64,000 nucleotides of DNA from Conexibacter sp. CPCC 205762. GTDB taxonomy: Bacteria > Actinomycetota > Thermoleophilia > Solirubrobacterales > Solirubrobacteraceae. This document shows positions 6,155-16,665 of this stretch, piece after piece. The notes under the pieces are model-generated. The model searched no databases, was not told the DNA's origin, and worked only from the letters and a program-made list of their open reading frames with translations. A program made the position numbers and the translations under genes. Where the stretch lies: contig NZ_JAUTDN010000031.1 of NCBI RefSeq assembly GCF_030646155.1, positions 1-64,000 of the forward strand, written 5' to 3'. The first letter of the stretch is position 1. The number at the start of each line of letters is the position of its first letter.

Positions 6155-8350
6155 ATGAGCTCAATCGAGATCCCCCGCAAGGTCGACCCGATCACCGCCG
6201 AGGTGATCCGCCACCGCCTCTGGTCGATCAACGAGGAGGGCTCGCAGACGATGACGCACGTCTCGGGCTCCCCGGTCGTGCACGCGACCGACTACAACTT
6301 CGGCATCTACGCCGCCGACGGCGAGATGGCCGTGATCGGCGTCTACCTGCTGGTGCCGATCTACACCGGCTACATGGCGATCCAGGAGTTCCTGAACGGC
6401 TTCGACGACATCGCCGAGGGCGACGTCTTCATCGTCAACGACCCCTACAGAGCGGCCGAGCACCAGAACGACGTGCAGTTCTGCGCGCCCTTCTTCCACG
6501 ACGGCGAGCTGATCGCCTGGATCGGCTGCATGGCCCACCAGGTCGACCTCGGCGGCATGGACGCCGGCTCCTGGTGCCCGACCGCGACCGACGTCTTCCA
6601 GGAGGGTCTGATGATCCCCCCGGGCCGGATCGTGCGGAAGGGCCAGGTCAACAGAGAGCTGTGGGACATCGTCGTCGCCAACTCGCGCATGCCCTCGGTC
6701 GTCTCCAACGACTTCACCGCCTTCCTCGCCGGCCTGAAGGTCTCCGGCGAGCGTCTCACCGAGCTGTGCGCCCGCTACGGCGGCGAGACCGTCAAGGCGG
6801 TCATGTCGCAGTCGATCGAGGGCTCTGAGCGAGGCCTGCGCGAGCTGCTGGAGACGCTCCCCGACGGCACCTTCGAGCACACCTCGTACCTCGACCGGCC
6901 CAACACGCAGGGCGGCGACGGCGACGAGCTGGTGACGATCAACTGCAAGCTGACCAAGCGCGGCGACGAGCTGATCTTCGACTACGACGGCTCCGACGAG
7001 CAGTCGCCCGCCTACGGCATGGCGACCCGCGCCGGCACCGTCGGCGCGGTCGCGACGCTGATGCTGTGCCTGTTCGGCTCCGAGCTGCAGTGGAACCACG
7101 GCCTGATGCGGCCGGTCACGGTGAAGGCGCGCGACGGCCTCTGCGTCACCGCGCAGCCGCCGATGCCGGTCTCCGGCGGCGCCGCCGGCGCCAACTGGGT
7201 CGCGATGAACGCGGCCGCCGGCTGCATCGCGAAGATGGTCTCGTTCTCCGACCGCTACAAGGGCCTCGCGTTCGGCCCCGGCGACGGCTCGTGGCAGCTC
7301 GGCCAGTTCGGCGGCCTCAACCAGTACGGCGAGCCGTTCGCGGCGATGTACATGGACTCGCTGCTGTGGGGCGGGCCCGCCTTCGCCGACCGCGACGGCG
7401 TCGACTCCGGCGGCGCGATGGTGATCCTCGGCGGCGGCACGCAGGACGTCGAGCAGCACGAGGTCGGCCAGCCGCTGCTGTACCTGTGGCGGCGCGAGGT
7501 CGCCGACTCCGGCGGCGCCGGCCGCAACCGCGGCGGCAACGGGATCGAGTTCGCGCTCGTCCCCTACGACACCGGCGAGGTCTCGGGCGTGCTCGCCACG
7601 CACGGCACCGCGCTGCCCAACCGCACCGGCATCTTCGGCGGCTACCCGGGCTCGGTCGCCCGCTACGAGGCCGTCAGAGGCGTCGACGCGCTCGCCGAGC
7701 TGAAAGCCGGGCGGGCGATCGTCTCGCTCGAGCAGGCCGGCGGCGAGCACGTGATCCTGCCGGGCGTCACCGCCGGCGCGGTCATCAAGGAGGGCGAGAT
7801 CGTCAACGTCCGCCTGCAGAACGGCGGCGGCTACGGCGACCCGCTCGACCGCGCGCCCGAGCGCGTCCTCGCGGACCTGCTCGACGGCGCCGTCTCGCCC
7901 GCGACCGCGCGCGACGTCTACGGCGTCGTCGCCGACGGCGAGCAGGTCGACGCCGCCGCGACGGAGGCCCGCCGCAGAGAGATCCGCGACGCGCGCCTGG
8001 CGGCGATGGAGCCGCCGAGCGCCGCGTCGGAGGAGGAGGCCGACGCCGCCGAGGGCGTCGGCGAGGTCGCGTGGGGCGACTCGCTCCGCTTCGAGCAGCG
8101 CGACGGCCGCGCGGTCGCCGACTGCGCCCACTGCGGCCACCAGCTCGGCCCGGTCGGCGGCGACTGGCGCAAGCGCGCCGGCCGCGTGACGCTCGGAGCC
8201 GCGCAGGTCAACCCGCTGATCACCGTGCACGAGCAGTTGGTCGTGCACCAGTACGTCTGTCCCTCGTGCGCGGCGTCGTTGTGGGTCGACGTCGAGCCGC
8301 AGGACGGCTCGCTGTGGCAGGACTTCGCTCTGAGAGCAGCCACGGCTTAA
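6155..8350 (+). CDS. hyuB: HyuB-type subunit fused to a Cys4 acetone-carboxylase-gamma-like domain
   Basis: Catalytic partner of HyuA. Residues 1-570 match the HyuB core (VDPITAEVIRHRLWSINEE, VFIVNDPYRAAEHQNDVQF, HQVDLGGMD, RNRGGNG). A charged linker (about 590-640) leads to a C-terminal module with CAHCGHQLGPVGGDWRK at about 657 and CPSCAASLWVD at about 701, two CxxC pairs that could hold zinc. Plain HyuB proteins stop before this. A separate small zinc subunit (gamma) occurs in acetone and acetophenone carboxylases, so the fusion points to a carboxylase-like rather than hydantoinase role. That is inference. GGAG precedes the ATG by nine bases. Confidence 0.85.
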   Translation: MSSIEIPRKVDPITAEVIRHRLWSINEEGSQTMTHVSGSPVVHATDYNFGIYAADGEMAVIGVYLLVPIYTGYMAIQEFLNGFDDIAEGDVFIVNDPYRAAEHQNDVQFCAPFFHDGELIAWIGCMAHQVDLGGMDAGSWCPTATDVFQEGLMIPPGRIVRKGQVNRELWDIVVANSRMPSVVSNDFTAFLAGLKVSGERLTELCARYGGETVKAVMSQSIEGSERGLRELLETLPDGTFEHTSYLDRPNTQGGDGDELVTINCKLTKRGDELIFDYDGSDEQSPAYGMATRAGTVGAVATLMLCLFGSELQWNHGLMRPVTVKARDGLCVTAQPPMPVSGGAAGANWVAMNAAAGCIAKMVSFSDRYKGLAFGPGDGSWQLGQFGGLNQYGEPFAAMYMDSLLWGGPAFADRDGVDSGGAMVILGGGTQDVEQHEVGQPLLYLWRREVADSGGAGRNRGGNGIEFALVPYDTGEVSGVLATHGTALPNRTGIFGGYPGSVARYEAVRGVDALAELKAGRAIVSLEQAGGEHVILPGVTAGAVIKEGEIVNVRLQNGGGYGDPLDRAPERVLADLLDGAVSPATARDVYGVVADGEQVDAAATEARRREIRDARLAAMEPPSAASEEEADAAEGVGEVAWGDSLRFEQRDGRAVADCAHCGHQLGPVGGDWRKRAGRVTLGAAQVNPLITVHEQLVVHQYVCPSCAASLWVDVEPQDGSLWQDFALRAATA

Positions 8351-8357
8351 TTCACGC

Positions 8358-8371
8358 GCCCCGCGAGGGGC
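8358..8371 (+). promoter_or_regulatory. Intercistronic hairpin before the binding-protein gene
   Basis: GCCCC, GCGA, GGGGC: a 5-bp stem closed by a GNRA tetraloop, directly ahead of the very strong AGGAGGAGAG ribosome site. Such elements can stabilise the downstream message and raise binding-protein output relative to the rest of an operon. Confidence 0.4.
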
Positions 8372-8385
8372 TCAGGAGGAGAGAG

Positions 8386-9509
8386 ATGTCACAACGCAGT
8401 GGTGCACTGCTCGCGGCGCTGGCCGCGGGCATGCTCGCCCTTGCCGGTTGCGGCTCCAGCGACGACAACTCGTCGTCGAGCAGCAGCGCCGGCGACAGCG
8501 GCAGCTCGACGAGCGCGAGCAGCAGCGGTGGCGAGAGCAAGAGCGGCGGCGGTCCCTACAAGATCGTCCTCAGCAACAACTACATGGGCAACGAGTGGCG
8601 CCCGCAGATGGTCAACGTCGCGAGATTCGTCGCGGACAGAATGAGCGACAAGGTCGACCTCGACGTGCGCATCTCCGACGCGACGCCGGCCGCGCAGATC
8701 CAGTCGCTGCAGTCGGTGATCCGCCAGAGACCGGACGCGATCATGATCGACGCCGCCTCGCAGACGGCGCTCAACCCGGTGCTGGAGCAGGCCTGCAAGC
8801 AGGGGATCCTCGTCTTCTCCTTCGACCAGGTCGTCTCGGCCGACTGCGCCTACAAGCGGCCGCAGGACTACGAGGCGCAGGCGACCGACGCCGTCAACTG
8901 GCTCGGCACGCAGCTGAGAGGCAGAGGCAAGATCCTGATGGACACCGGCCTCGCGGGCATCCCGCTGTCGGAGACGTACGTCAGAGTCTGGAGACAGGTG
9001 CTCGCGGACAGATACCCGGGCATCGAGGTCGTCGGCACGTTCGAGTCGCAGTACGCGCCGGGCCCGGAGCTGCAGGGCGTCTCCGCCCAGCTCGCGCGCA
9101 ACCCGCAGATCGACGGCATCCTCTCGGGCGCGTACATCGCCTCCGACATCAAGGCGCTGGAGCAGGCCGGCCGGCCGATGGTCCCGATGACGGGCCTCGA
9201 CTTCAACGGCGGCCAGAAGCAGTGCGAGGCGAGAAGACTGAAGTGCTTCTTCATCGGCGCGCCGGCGTTCGTCTCCGGGATGGCGATCGAGCGGATCGTC
9301 AGAGTCCTCGACGGCGGCGAGCAGCCCAGAGACGAGATCTACTGGGACACCAACTACGTCTCCGCCGCCGGTGACATCGACTTCGGCGCGACGCAGAGAG
9401 TCGAGCCGCTGAAGGACGGCGAGAACTACTACGCCGACGGCTCCGACTCGCTCGTGACGCCGATCACGTACGGCGACTGGGACATAACCGCCGAGGACGT
9501 GCTGGCGAA

Positions 9510-9513
<4 letters not shown>
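8386..9513 (+). CDS. Sugar-type ABC transporter substrate-binding lipoprotein
   Basis: A 375-residue exported receptor of the type I periplasmic-binding fold (Peripla_BP_4). The signal peptide ends in the lipobox LALAGC with Cys22 as lipid anchor, followed by a Ser/Gly-rich tether (residues 24-56). The mature domain starts YKIVLSNNYMGNEWRPQMV and has the typical DAIMIDAASQTALNPVLEQA segment. Three Cys residues in the mature part (ACKQ, DCAY, QCEARRLKC) may form disulfides. Placement before a double ATPase and two permeases makes it the importer receptor for the hyu pathway substrate. Thirteen of its 21 Arg codons are AGA, striking in GC-rich DNA. Confidence 0.9.
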
Positions 9514-11020
<1,507 letters not shown>

Positions 11021-11024
<4 letters not shown>

Positions 11025-12010
11025 GCACCGCCTCTCCCCCCTTGGAGCGCGCGCCGCGCGGCGCGCGCCTGTCGCTGCCGCGGATCCCGCTCGGGACCGC
11101 CGCGACCGCGCTGCTGCTGCTCGTGCTGTTCGTCGTCGACCTCAACGTCCAGCCGGGCCTGTGGGACGTCGACCAGCTCGGCATGCTCGTGCAGACCGCG
11201 CTGCCGCTCGTCTTCGTCGCCGCCGCGCAGACGCTCGCGCTGCTGGTGCGCGGGATCGACCTCTCCGTCGGAGGCGTCTTCGCGATCGCGAACACGATGA
11301 CCGCCGTCTGGGTCGGCGCCGACGGCGGCTGGCTGATGCTGATCGCAGTGTTGGCCGTCGGCCTCGCCGCGGGCGCGGTCAACGGCCTGCTGATCTCGTA
11401 CCTGAACTTCCAGCCGTTCATCGCGACGCTCGGCACCTGGACCGCCTACTCCGGCATCGCGCTGATGATCCTGTCGACCGACGGCGGGATGGTCCCGACG
11501 GTGCTGAGCGACATGCTCTACGCGAGCTGGCTCGGGATCCCGTCGTCGTTCTGGATCGTGCTGATCGCCTTCCTGCTGTGGCGGATCCTGCGCGCCAGCC
11601 GCTTCGGCCACCAGCTGCTCGCGGTCGGCGACGACGAGGAGCGCGCGCGCCTCAACGGCACGCCGGTCAGACGCGTGCGGCTGCTCGTCTACGCGCTCGC
11701 CGGCGCCTGCGCCGCGGCCGGCGGGATCATGCTCGCCGGCGTCACCTCGACCGGCTCGCCGACCTCGGGCGACGGCTACATCCTGCTGTCGATCTCCGCC
11801 GTCGTGATCGGCGGCACCAGTCTCGCCGGCGGCAGAGGCGGCTTCGGCCTCTCGCTGATGGGCGTCTTCTCGCTGACGCTGATCAGCGACATCGTCACCG
11901 GCGCCAACCTCGACGTGTGGGTCTCCGTCGCCGCCTCGGCAGTGCTGCTGCTGGTGATGGTGACGATCCGCGCGCTCGCCGACCGCCGCACGGCAAGGAG
12001 CGCAGCATGA
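11021..12010 (+). CDS. Sugar ABC transporter permease 1 (RbsC type)
   Basis: Integral membrane subunit of 329 residues with about nine hydrophobic segments in the BPD_transp_2 layout. The family loop LLVRGIDLSVGGVFAIANTM is near residue 73, and RFGHQLLAVGDDEERARLNG, the ATPase-contact region, near 194. A short basic N-terminal tail precedes the first segment (TAATALLLLVLFVVDL). ATGA overlaps at both ends couple it to the ATPase and to the second permease. Together they form a heterodimeric channel for the operon substrate, which this sequence does not identify. Confidence 0.9.
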
Positions 12011-13017
12011 GCCGCCTGCGCGGACACGTCTCCGTCTCGACCGCATCGGCCTTCGGGCTGTGCGCGGTCCTGTTCCTGATCGCGACGATCCACTCGTCCG
12101 GCTTCGCCAGCGGCGGCAACGTCCGCCAGCTGCTCGTCTTCTCCGCCTTCATCGGCTTCGCCGCGCTCGGCCAGACGGTCGTCGTGCTCAGCGGCGGGCT
12201 CGACCTGTCGGTGCCGTGGCTGATGGCCTTCGGCGGGATCCAGCTGTCGCACTGGGCCGGCGACGGGATGCCGGGCGGGGTCGCGATCGCGCTGGTCGTG
12301 CTGGCCGGCGCGGCGATCGGCCTCGTCAACGGCGTCGGCGTCGCCTGGCTGCGGCTGCCGCCGATCATCATGACGCTCGCGATGGGCGGCCTCGTGCAGG
12401 CCTACCTGCTGTCGCTCGGCGTGCTCAACACGGGCGGCTCGGGCGTCCCCCACGCCGCCGAGGCGGCCGCCTCGGACCGGATCGGGCCGATACCGGTCGT
12501 CGCGCTGGTGTGGCTCGTCGTCGCGATCGGGATCGGGATCGTGCTGGCGCGCAGCGCCGCCGGCCGCCGCGTCTACGCGGTCGGCGCCAACGACGAGGTC
12601 GCGCGCCTCTCCGGCATCGACGTCGGCCGCGTGCGGCTGGCGGCCTACGCCCTGTCGGGCGCATCGGCGGCCTTCGCCGGCGTCATCCTGGCGGGATACG
12701 TCGGCTCGACCTACCTCGACATCGGCGCCCCGTACCTGTTCGCCTCGATCGCCGCCGTGATCGTCGGCGGCGCGTCGATCATGGGCGGACGGGGCACCTA
12801 CTGGGGGACGGTCGCGGGCGCTCTCACGCTCACCGTCCTGTCCGCCATGCTGCCCCTCTTCCACCTGAGCGACGCCGGCCTGAAGGTCGTCTACGGCGTC
12901 GTGATCCTGGCCGGCGTCTGGCTCTCGCAGTCGGGCGGCGCGCTCGTCGCGCGGCTGCGCCAGCGCTCCTCCTCTCCCACCCCCGCATCGCCTGAGGTGA
13001 AGTCCGTTGAACCCTGA
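12007..13017 (+). CDS. Sugar ABC transporter permease 2 (RbsC type)
   Basis: Second membrane subunit, 336 residues, paralogous to its upstream neighbour. The conserved loop reads VVLSGGLDLSVPWLMAFGGI, and the ATPase-contact region reads GRRVYAVGANDEVARLSGID. Start ATG 12007 overlaps the preceding stop as ATGA. The tail past LSQSGGALVARLRQ is polar and short. Its last codons contain GAGGTGAAG, which acts as the ribosome site for the overlapping dehydrogenase gene, so expression of transporter and enzyme is linked. Confidence 0.9.
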   Translation: MSRLRGHVSVSTASAFGLCAVLFLIATIHSSGFASGGNVRQLLVFSAFIGFAALGQTVVVLSGGLDLSVPWLMAFGGIQLSHWAGDGMPGGVAIALVVLAGAAIGLVNGVGVAWLRLPPIIMTLAMGGLVQAYLLSLGVLNTGGSGVPHAAEAAASDRIGPIPVVALVWLVVAIGIGIVLARSAAGRRVYAVGANDEVARLSGIDVGRVRLAAYALSGASAAFAGVILAGYVGSTYLDIGAPYLFASIAAVIVGGASIMGGRGTYWGTVAGALTLTVLSAMLPLFHLSDAGLKVVYGVVILAGVWLSQSGGALVARLRQRSSSPTPASPEVKSVEP

Positions 13018-13807
13018 CACCGTCTCCCCCGCCGCGCGGCCCGTGCCGCGCGGCGTCCCCGGCCGCCTCGACGGCCGCGTCGCGATCGTCACCGGCGCCG
13101 GCTCCGGCATCGGCCGCGCGACCGCGCTGCGGCTCGCCGCCGAGGGCGCCTCCGTCGTCGCCTCCGACCTGTCCGCCGACGCCGCCGCCGAGACGGCCGC
13201 GCTGATCGGCGACAGCGCGCTCTCGTGCCAGGCCGACGTGACCGACGGCGAGGCCGTCGAGCGGCTGGTCGCGACGACCGTCGCGACCTTCGGCGGCGTC
13301 GACGTCTTTCACAACAACGCCGGGATGGCGCAGGCGGCCAAGCCGCTCGGCGACGTCGCGCGCGCCGAGTGGGATCGCCTGATCGCGGTCAATCTGACGG
13401 CCTTCTTCGTCGGCGCCCAGGCGGTCGCGCCGGCGATGCGGGCGCGCGGCGGCGGCTCGATCGTCGTCACCGCGTCGACCTCCGCCGTCCACCCGCGCGC
13501 CGGGCTGAGCGCCTACGCGGCGGCGAAGAGCGGGGTGCTCGGGCTCACGCGCGCGCTGGCGCTGGAGCTGGCGGCCGACCAGATCCGCGTCAACGCGATC
13601 AACCCGGTCGCGGTCAGAACGCCGATGCTGAGCGAGTTCAGACTCGCGGCCGACGAGGAGCTGTTCGACAAGCTCGCGACGACGATCCCGCTCGGGACGG
13701 CGATCGACGCCGAGGACGTCGCGGCCGCGGTCGCCTACCTCGCCTCCGACGACGCCCGCTACGTGACCGGGATCGCTTTGAACGTCGACGGCGGGCGGGA
13801 CCTGTGA
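13007..13807 (+). CDS. Short-chain dehydrogenase/reductase, FabG type
   Basis: NAD(P)-dependent alcohol or ketone oxidoreductase of 266 residues. The Rossmann motif TGAGSGIGRA follows RVAIVTG near residue 25, NNAG is near 105, and the catalytic Tyr/Lys pair is in SAYAAAKSG near 170 with the upstream Ser in TASTS. The acidic residue after beta-2 (ASDLSAD) favours NAD. The TTG start overlaps the permease gene by 11 bases and has the strong GAGGTGAAG site. In this operon it is a good candidate for oxidising an alcohol to the aldehyde or ketone used by the next enzyme. Substrate unknown. Confidence 0.88.
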   Translation: MNPDTVSPAARPVPRGVPGRLDGRVAIVTGAGSGIGRATALRLAAEGASVVASDLSADAAAETAALIGDSALSCQADVTDGEAVERLVATTVATFGGVDVFHNNAGMAQAAKPLGDVARAEWDRLIAVNLTAFFVGAQAVAPAMRARGGGSIVVTASTSAVHPRAGLSAYAAAKSGVLGLTRALALELAADQIRVNAINPVAVRTPMLSEFRLAADEELFDKLATTIPLGTAIDAEDVAAAVAYLASDDARYVTGIALNVDGGRDL

Positions 13808-15195
13808 GCGCCCTGTCGGAGCAGTTCGACGTCGTCGACCCGGCCACGCGGCAGCCGTTCGCGTCGTTGAAGGAGTTCACCGCCGCCGAGGTCGACGCGG
13901 TCGTGCGGGCCGCGTGGGAGGCGCAGCGCTCCTCCGCCGACTGGCGCGTGCCGGTCAAGCGCGGGTCGGCGCTGCTGCGCCTGGCGCGGCTGATCGAGCG
14001 CGACGGCGAGCGGCTCGCGCAGCTGGAGATGCGCGACACCGGCAAGCCGCTCGCGCAGGCGCGCGGCGACGTCGCCGTGACCGTCCGCTACCTGGAGTTC
14101 TACGCCGGCGCGGCCGACAAGCTCGAAGGCCGGCAGATCCCGCTCGGGCCGGACACGATCGACTACACCGTGCGCGAGCCGTGGGGCGTCTGCGGCCAGG
14201 TGATCCCCTGGAACTATCCGCTGCAGATGATCACGCGCGTCGCCGCACCGGCGCTGGCGGTCGGCAACGCGGTCGTCGTCAAGCCGTCCGAGCTGGCGTC
14301 GCAGACGCCGCTGGAGTGGGCGCGGCTGGCGGTCGAAGCGGGCGTGCCCGAAGGCATGGTCGGGATCGTCACCGGGCACGGCGCCGCCGGGGCCGCGGTC
14401 GTCGAGCACCCGCTGGTGTCGCACGTGACCTTCGTCGGCTCGGCCGCGACCGGCTCGCGCGTCGCGCACGCCTGCGCCGACCGGCTCGTGCCGGTCGAGC
14501 TGGAGCTGGGCGGCAAGTCGCCGAACGTCGTCTTCGCCGACGCCGACCTCGACAGAGCGGTGCCGGCGATCGTGAAGTCGCTGATCCAGAACGCCGGGCA
14601 GTCGTGCTCGGCCGGCTCGCGGCTGCTCGTGCACGCTTCCATCGCCGACGAGCTGGTCGAGCGGGTGGGCGATGCGATGCGCGCCCTGCGGATCGGGCCG
14701 GGTGCTGACGATCCCGACCTCGGCCCGCTGGTCGCCGAGCGCCAGCTCGACAACGCGCTGCGGATGCTCGACACGGCGCGCTCCGAGGGCGCCTCGGTGG
14801 TGAGCGGCGGGGCGCGGCCGGCCGGCTTCGAGGACGGCTGGTACCTCGAGCCGACGCTCGTGACCGGCGTCGCGCCGGGGATGGAGCTGTTCCGCGAGGA
14901 GGTCTTCGGGCCGGTGCTGGCGACGACCGTCTTCGAGTCCGACGAGGAGGCGATCGCTTTGGCGAACGACTCGCCGTACGGCCTCGTCGCCGGCGTCTGG
15001 ACGCGCGACCTCTCGCGCGCCCACCGCGTCGCGGGCGCCGTCCAGGCCGGGCAGGTGTTCGTCAACTCCTACGGCGTCGCCGGCGGCGTCGAGATCCCGT
15101 TCGGCGGCATGAAGCGTTCCGGCTACGGACGCGGCAAGGGGATGGACGCGATGTACGCGTACACCCAGGTCAAGAACGTGTGCATCGCGCTCTGA
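13804..15195 (+). CDS. NAD-dependent aldehyde dehydrogenase
   Basis: Oxidises an aldehyde to the acid. The 463-residue protein has the NAD-binding IPWNYPLQMI near residue 138, the general-base Glu in LELGGKSPNVVF and the catalytic Cys in QNAGQSCSAGSRLL. EVFGPVLATTVF and the C-terminal PFGGMKRSGYGRGKG are standard. GTGA overlap with the SDR gene couples the two, which suits an alcohol-aldehyde-acid sequence. Resembles betaine-aldehyde and gamma-aminobutyraldehyde type dehydrogenases, but family membership does not fix the substrate. Confidence 0.9.
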   Translation: MSALSEQFDVVDPATRQPFASLKEFTAAEVDAVVRAAWEAQRSSADWRVPVKRGSALLRLARLIERDGERLAQLEMRDTGKPLAQARGDVAVTVRYLEFYAGAADKLEGRQIPLGPDTIDYTVREPWGVCGQVIPWNYPLQMITRVAAPALAVGNAVVVKPSELASQTPLEWARLAVEAGVPEGMVGIVTGHGAAGAAVVEHPLVSHVTFVGSAATGSRVAHACADRLVPVELELGGKSPNVVFADADLDRAVPAIVKSLIQNAGQSCSAGSRLLVHASIADELVERVGDAMRALRIGPGADDPDLGPLVAERQLDNALRMLDTARSEGASVVSGGARPAGFEDGWYLEPTLVTGVAPGMELFREEVFGPVLATTVFESDEEAIALANDSPYGLVAGVWTRDLSRAHRVAGAVQAGQVFVNSYGVAGGVEIPFGGMKRSGYGRGKGMDAMYAYTQVKNVCIAL

Positions 15196-15213
15196 GATGG
15201 GCTGGAGGCTGTG

Positions 15214-16290
15214 ATGGAGGCAGGTAGAACGCTGCGCGTCGCGGTGATCCGCGGCGACGGCATCGGCCCGGAGGTCGTCGCGGCGGCGCTGCCGGCGATC
15301 TGCGACGCGGCCGCGCACGACGGCGTCGCGGTCGTCTGCGAGGAGCTGGACTGGGGCGGCGAGCGGCTGCTGCGGACCGGCGCCGCGATGCCGCCGGACG
15401 CGCTGGACCTCGTCCGCGCCCACGACGCGATCCTGTTCGGCGCGATCGGCCACCCGCAGATCGACCCGGCCGAGTCGGTCTGGTCGCTGGTGCTGCCGCT
15501 GCGCAAGGGGCTGGAGCTGTACGCCAACCTGCGCCCGGTCGTCGGCTGGGACGGGCTCTGGTCGCCGGCGCGCGAGGGTGTCGAGGTCGACTTCCTCGTC
15601 GTGCGCGAGAACACCGAGGGCGAGTACAGCGGGATCGGCGGCCGCGCCCACGCCGGCACGCCGCTGGAGGTCGCGACCGAGGTCGCCGTCCACTCGCGGC
15701 CTGCGATCGAGCGGATCGCGCGCTGCGCGTTCCTGCATGCGCGCGAGCGGGGCCAGCTGCTGACGCTGGCGACGAAGTCGAACGTCAACCGCCATGGCTA
15801 CGGCCTCTGGGACGAGGTCGTCTTCGAGCTGGGCGCGCGCGAGTTCCCGGACGTGGCGCTGGAGAAGAACTACGTCGACGCGCTGGCGACGCGGATGGTC
15901 GCGCGGCCGGAGTCGCTCGGCGTCGTGCTGGCCGGCAACCTCTTCGGCGACATCCTCTCCGACCTCGGCGCCCCCTTTGCCGGCGGGCTCGGGATGGTGC
16001 CGTCGGCCAACGTCGCCCCGGGCCTCGACGTGCCGGGCTTCTTCGAGCCGGTCCACGGCTCCGCGCCCGACATCGCCGGCAAGGGCGTCGCCAACCCGTT
16101 GGCGACGGTGCTGAGCGGCGCGATGCTGCTGCGCGAGAACGGCTGCCCCGCCGGCGCCGGCGCGCTGGAGACGGCCGTCGCCGCGGCGATCCGCGACGGC
16201 GCCGTCACCGCCGACCTCGGCGGCCGCGCCACCACCGCTGAGGCCGGCGAGGCCGTCCGCGCCGCCCTCCCCGCCGCCGTCACCCCCTGA
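15214..16290 (+). CDS. Isopropylmalate/tartrate/D-malate dehydrogenase family enzyme
   Basis: A 358-residue beta-decarboxylating dehydrogenase. [14 protein letters not shown] opens the fold; [13 protein letters not shown], the motif that separates tartrate/D-malate (TtuC/DmlA) enzymes from IPM and isocitrate dehydrogenases, is near residue 130. [16 protein letters not shown] supplies the catalytic Lys region and [13 protein letters not shown] the metal Asp residues. The ATG at 15214 is preferred to GTG 15211 because GGAGG lies five bases before it. Last gene of the hyu operon, ended by a 19-bp hairpin. It probably converts a 2-hydroxy acid made by the upstream enzymes, inferred from position. 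Confidence 0.82.
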   Translation: MEAGRTLRVAVIRGDGIGPEVVAAALPAICDAAAHDGVAVVCEELDWGGERLLRTGAAMPPDALDLVRAHDAILFGAIGHPQIDPAESVWSLVLPLRKGLELYANLRPVVGWDGLWSPAREGVEVDFLVVRENTEGEYSGIGGRAHAGTPLEVATEVAVHSRPAIERIARCAFLHARERGQLLTLATKSNVNRHGYGLWDEVVFELGAREFPDVALEKNYVDALATRMVARPESLGVVLAGNLFGDILSDLGAPFAGGLGMVPSANVAPGLDVPGFFEPVHGSAPDIAGKGVANPLATVLSGAMLLRENGCPAGAGALETAVAAAIRDGAVTADLGGRATTAEAGEAVRAALPAAVTP

Positions 16291-16301
16291 GGCGGCCGGA
16301 G

Positions 16302-16344
16302 CCCCGGTCGTTTGCTGTCGATAGACGACAGCAAACGACCGGGG
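16302..16344. terminator. 19-bp perfect hairpin at a convergent junction
   Basis: Arms CCCCGGTCGTTTGCTGTCG and its exact complement enclose ATAGA. It lies 11 bases after the stop of the dehydrogenase and 14 before the stop of the opposing small gene, so it can serve both transcripts. There is no T-run on either side. Confidence 0.7.
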
Positions 16345-16358
16345 ATGCCCTCGTCAGC

Positions 16359-16610
16359 TCAGCGGTAGCGCAGGTGGTAGCGACCGTTGCGGTCGCGGTT
16401 GGAGCACGAGTAGCCGTAGCGGTTGTAGTCGCGCTCATACGCCCGCGCGCAGAACTGCCCGGCCGCGATGCATCTCGACTGCCCGCCGATCGTCGCGCGC
16501 TTGCAGGCGATCTGCGCCTGCGGCGCATCGTTGCCGGCGAGCACGCTCGACGGCGTCGCCGCGCCGAACGCGAGCGTCGCGGCAGCCGCCGCGGCAAGAA
16601 GCTTCTTCAC
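16359..16610 (-). CDS. Small secreted Cys-rich protein
   Basis: An 83-residue precursor. The signal peptide starts VKKLLAAAAAATLAFGAA and probably ends at VLAG. The mature part of about 55 residues has four Cys in ACKRATIGGQSRC, FCARAY and YGYSC, enough for two disulfides, and ends in a Tyr/Arg-rich tail (NGRYHLRYR). Short secreted proteins with the GQ-x-C, FC and YGYxC pattern are recurrent in actinobacteria and have no assigned function that I can name. The GTG start is preceded by AAAAGGGGA. Transcribed toward the hyu operon, with which it shares a hairpin. Confidence 0.7.
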   Translation of the reverse strand: MKKLLAAAAAATLAFGAATPSSVLAGNDAPQAQIACKRATIGGQSRCIAAGQFCARAYERDYNRYGYSCSNRDRNGRYHLRYR

Positions 16611-16665
16611 CCTGTCCCCTTTTCCCTGGTCTGACTGACGCGGGTCACTGTACCCTCCACCACCG

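Noticed and set aside
3642-6164. Long open frame antisense to hyuA and the GntR gene
   Set aside because: Its translation is Arg/Asp/Ala-rich with no domain; it is the typical shadow frame of a GC-rich gene, and hyuA has full family motifs.
6161-8248. Long antisense frame over hyuB
   Set aside because: Low-complexity product, no ribosome site or motif; explained by codon bias of hyuB.
13759-16056. Long minus-strand frame over the aldehyde and TtuC-type dehydrogenases
   Set aside because: Compositional shadow; both plus-strand genes carry complete catalytic motifs.
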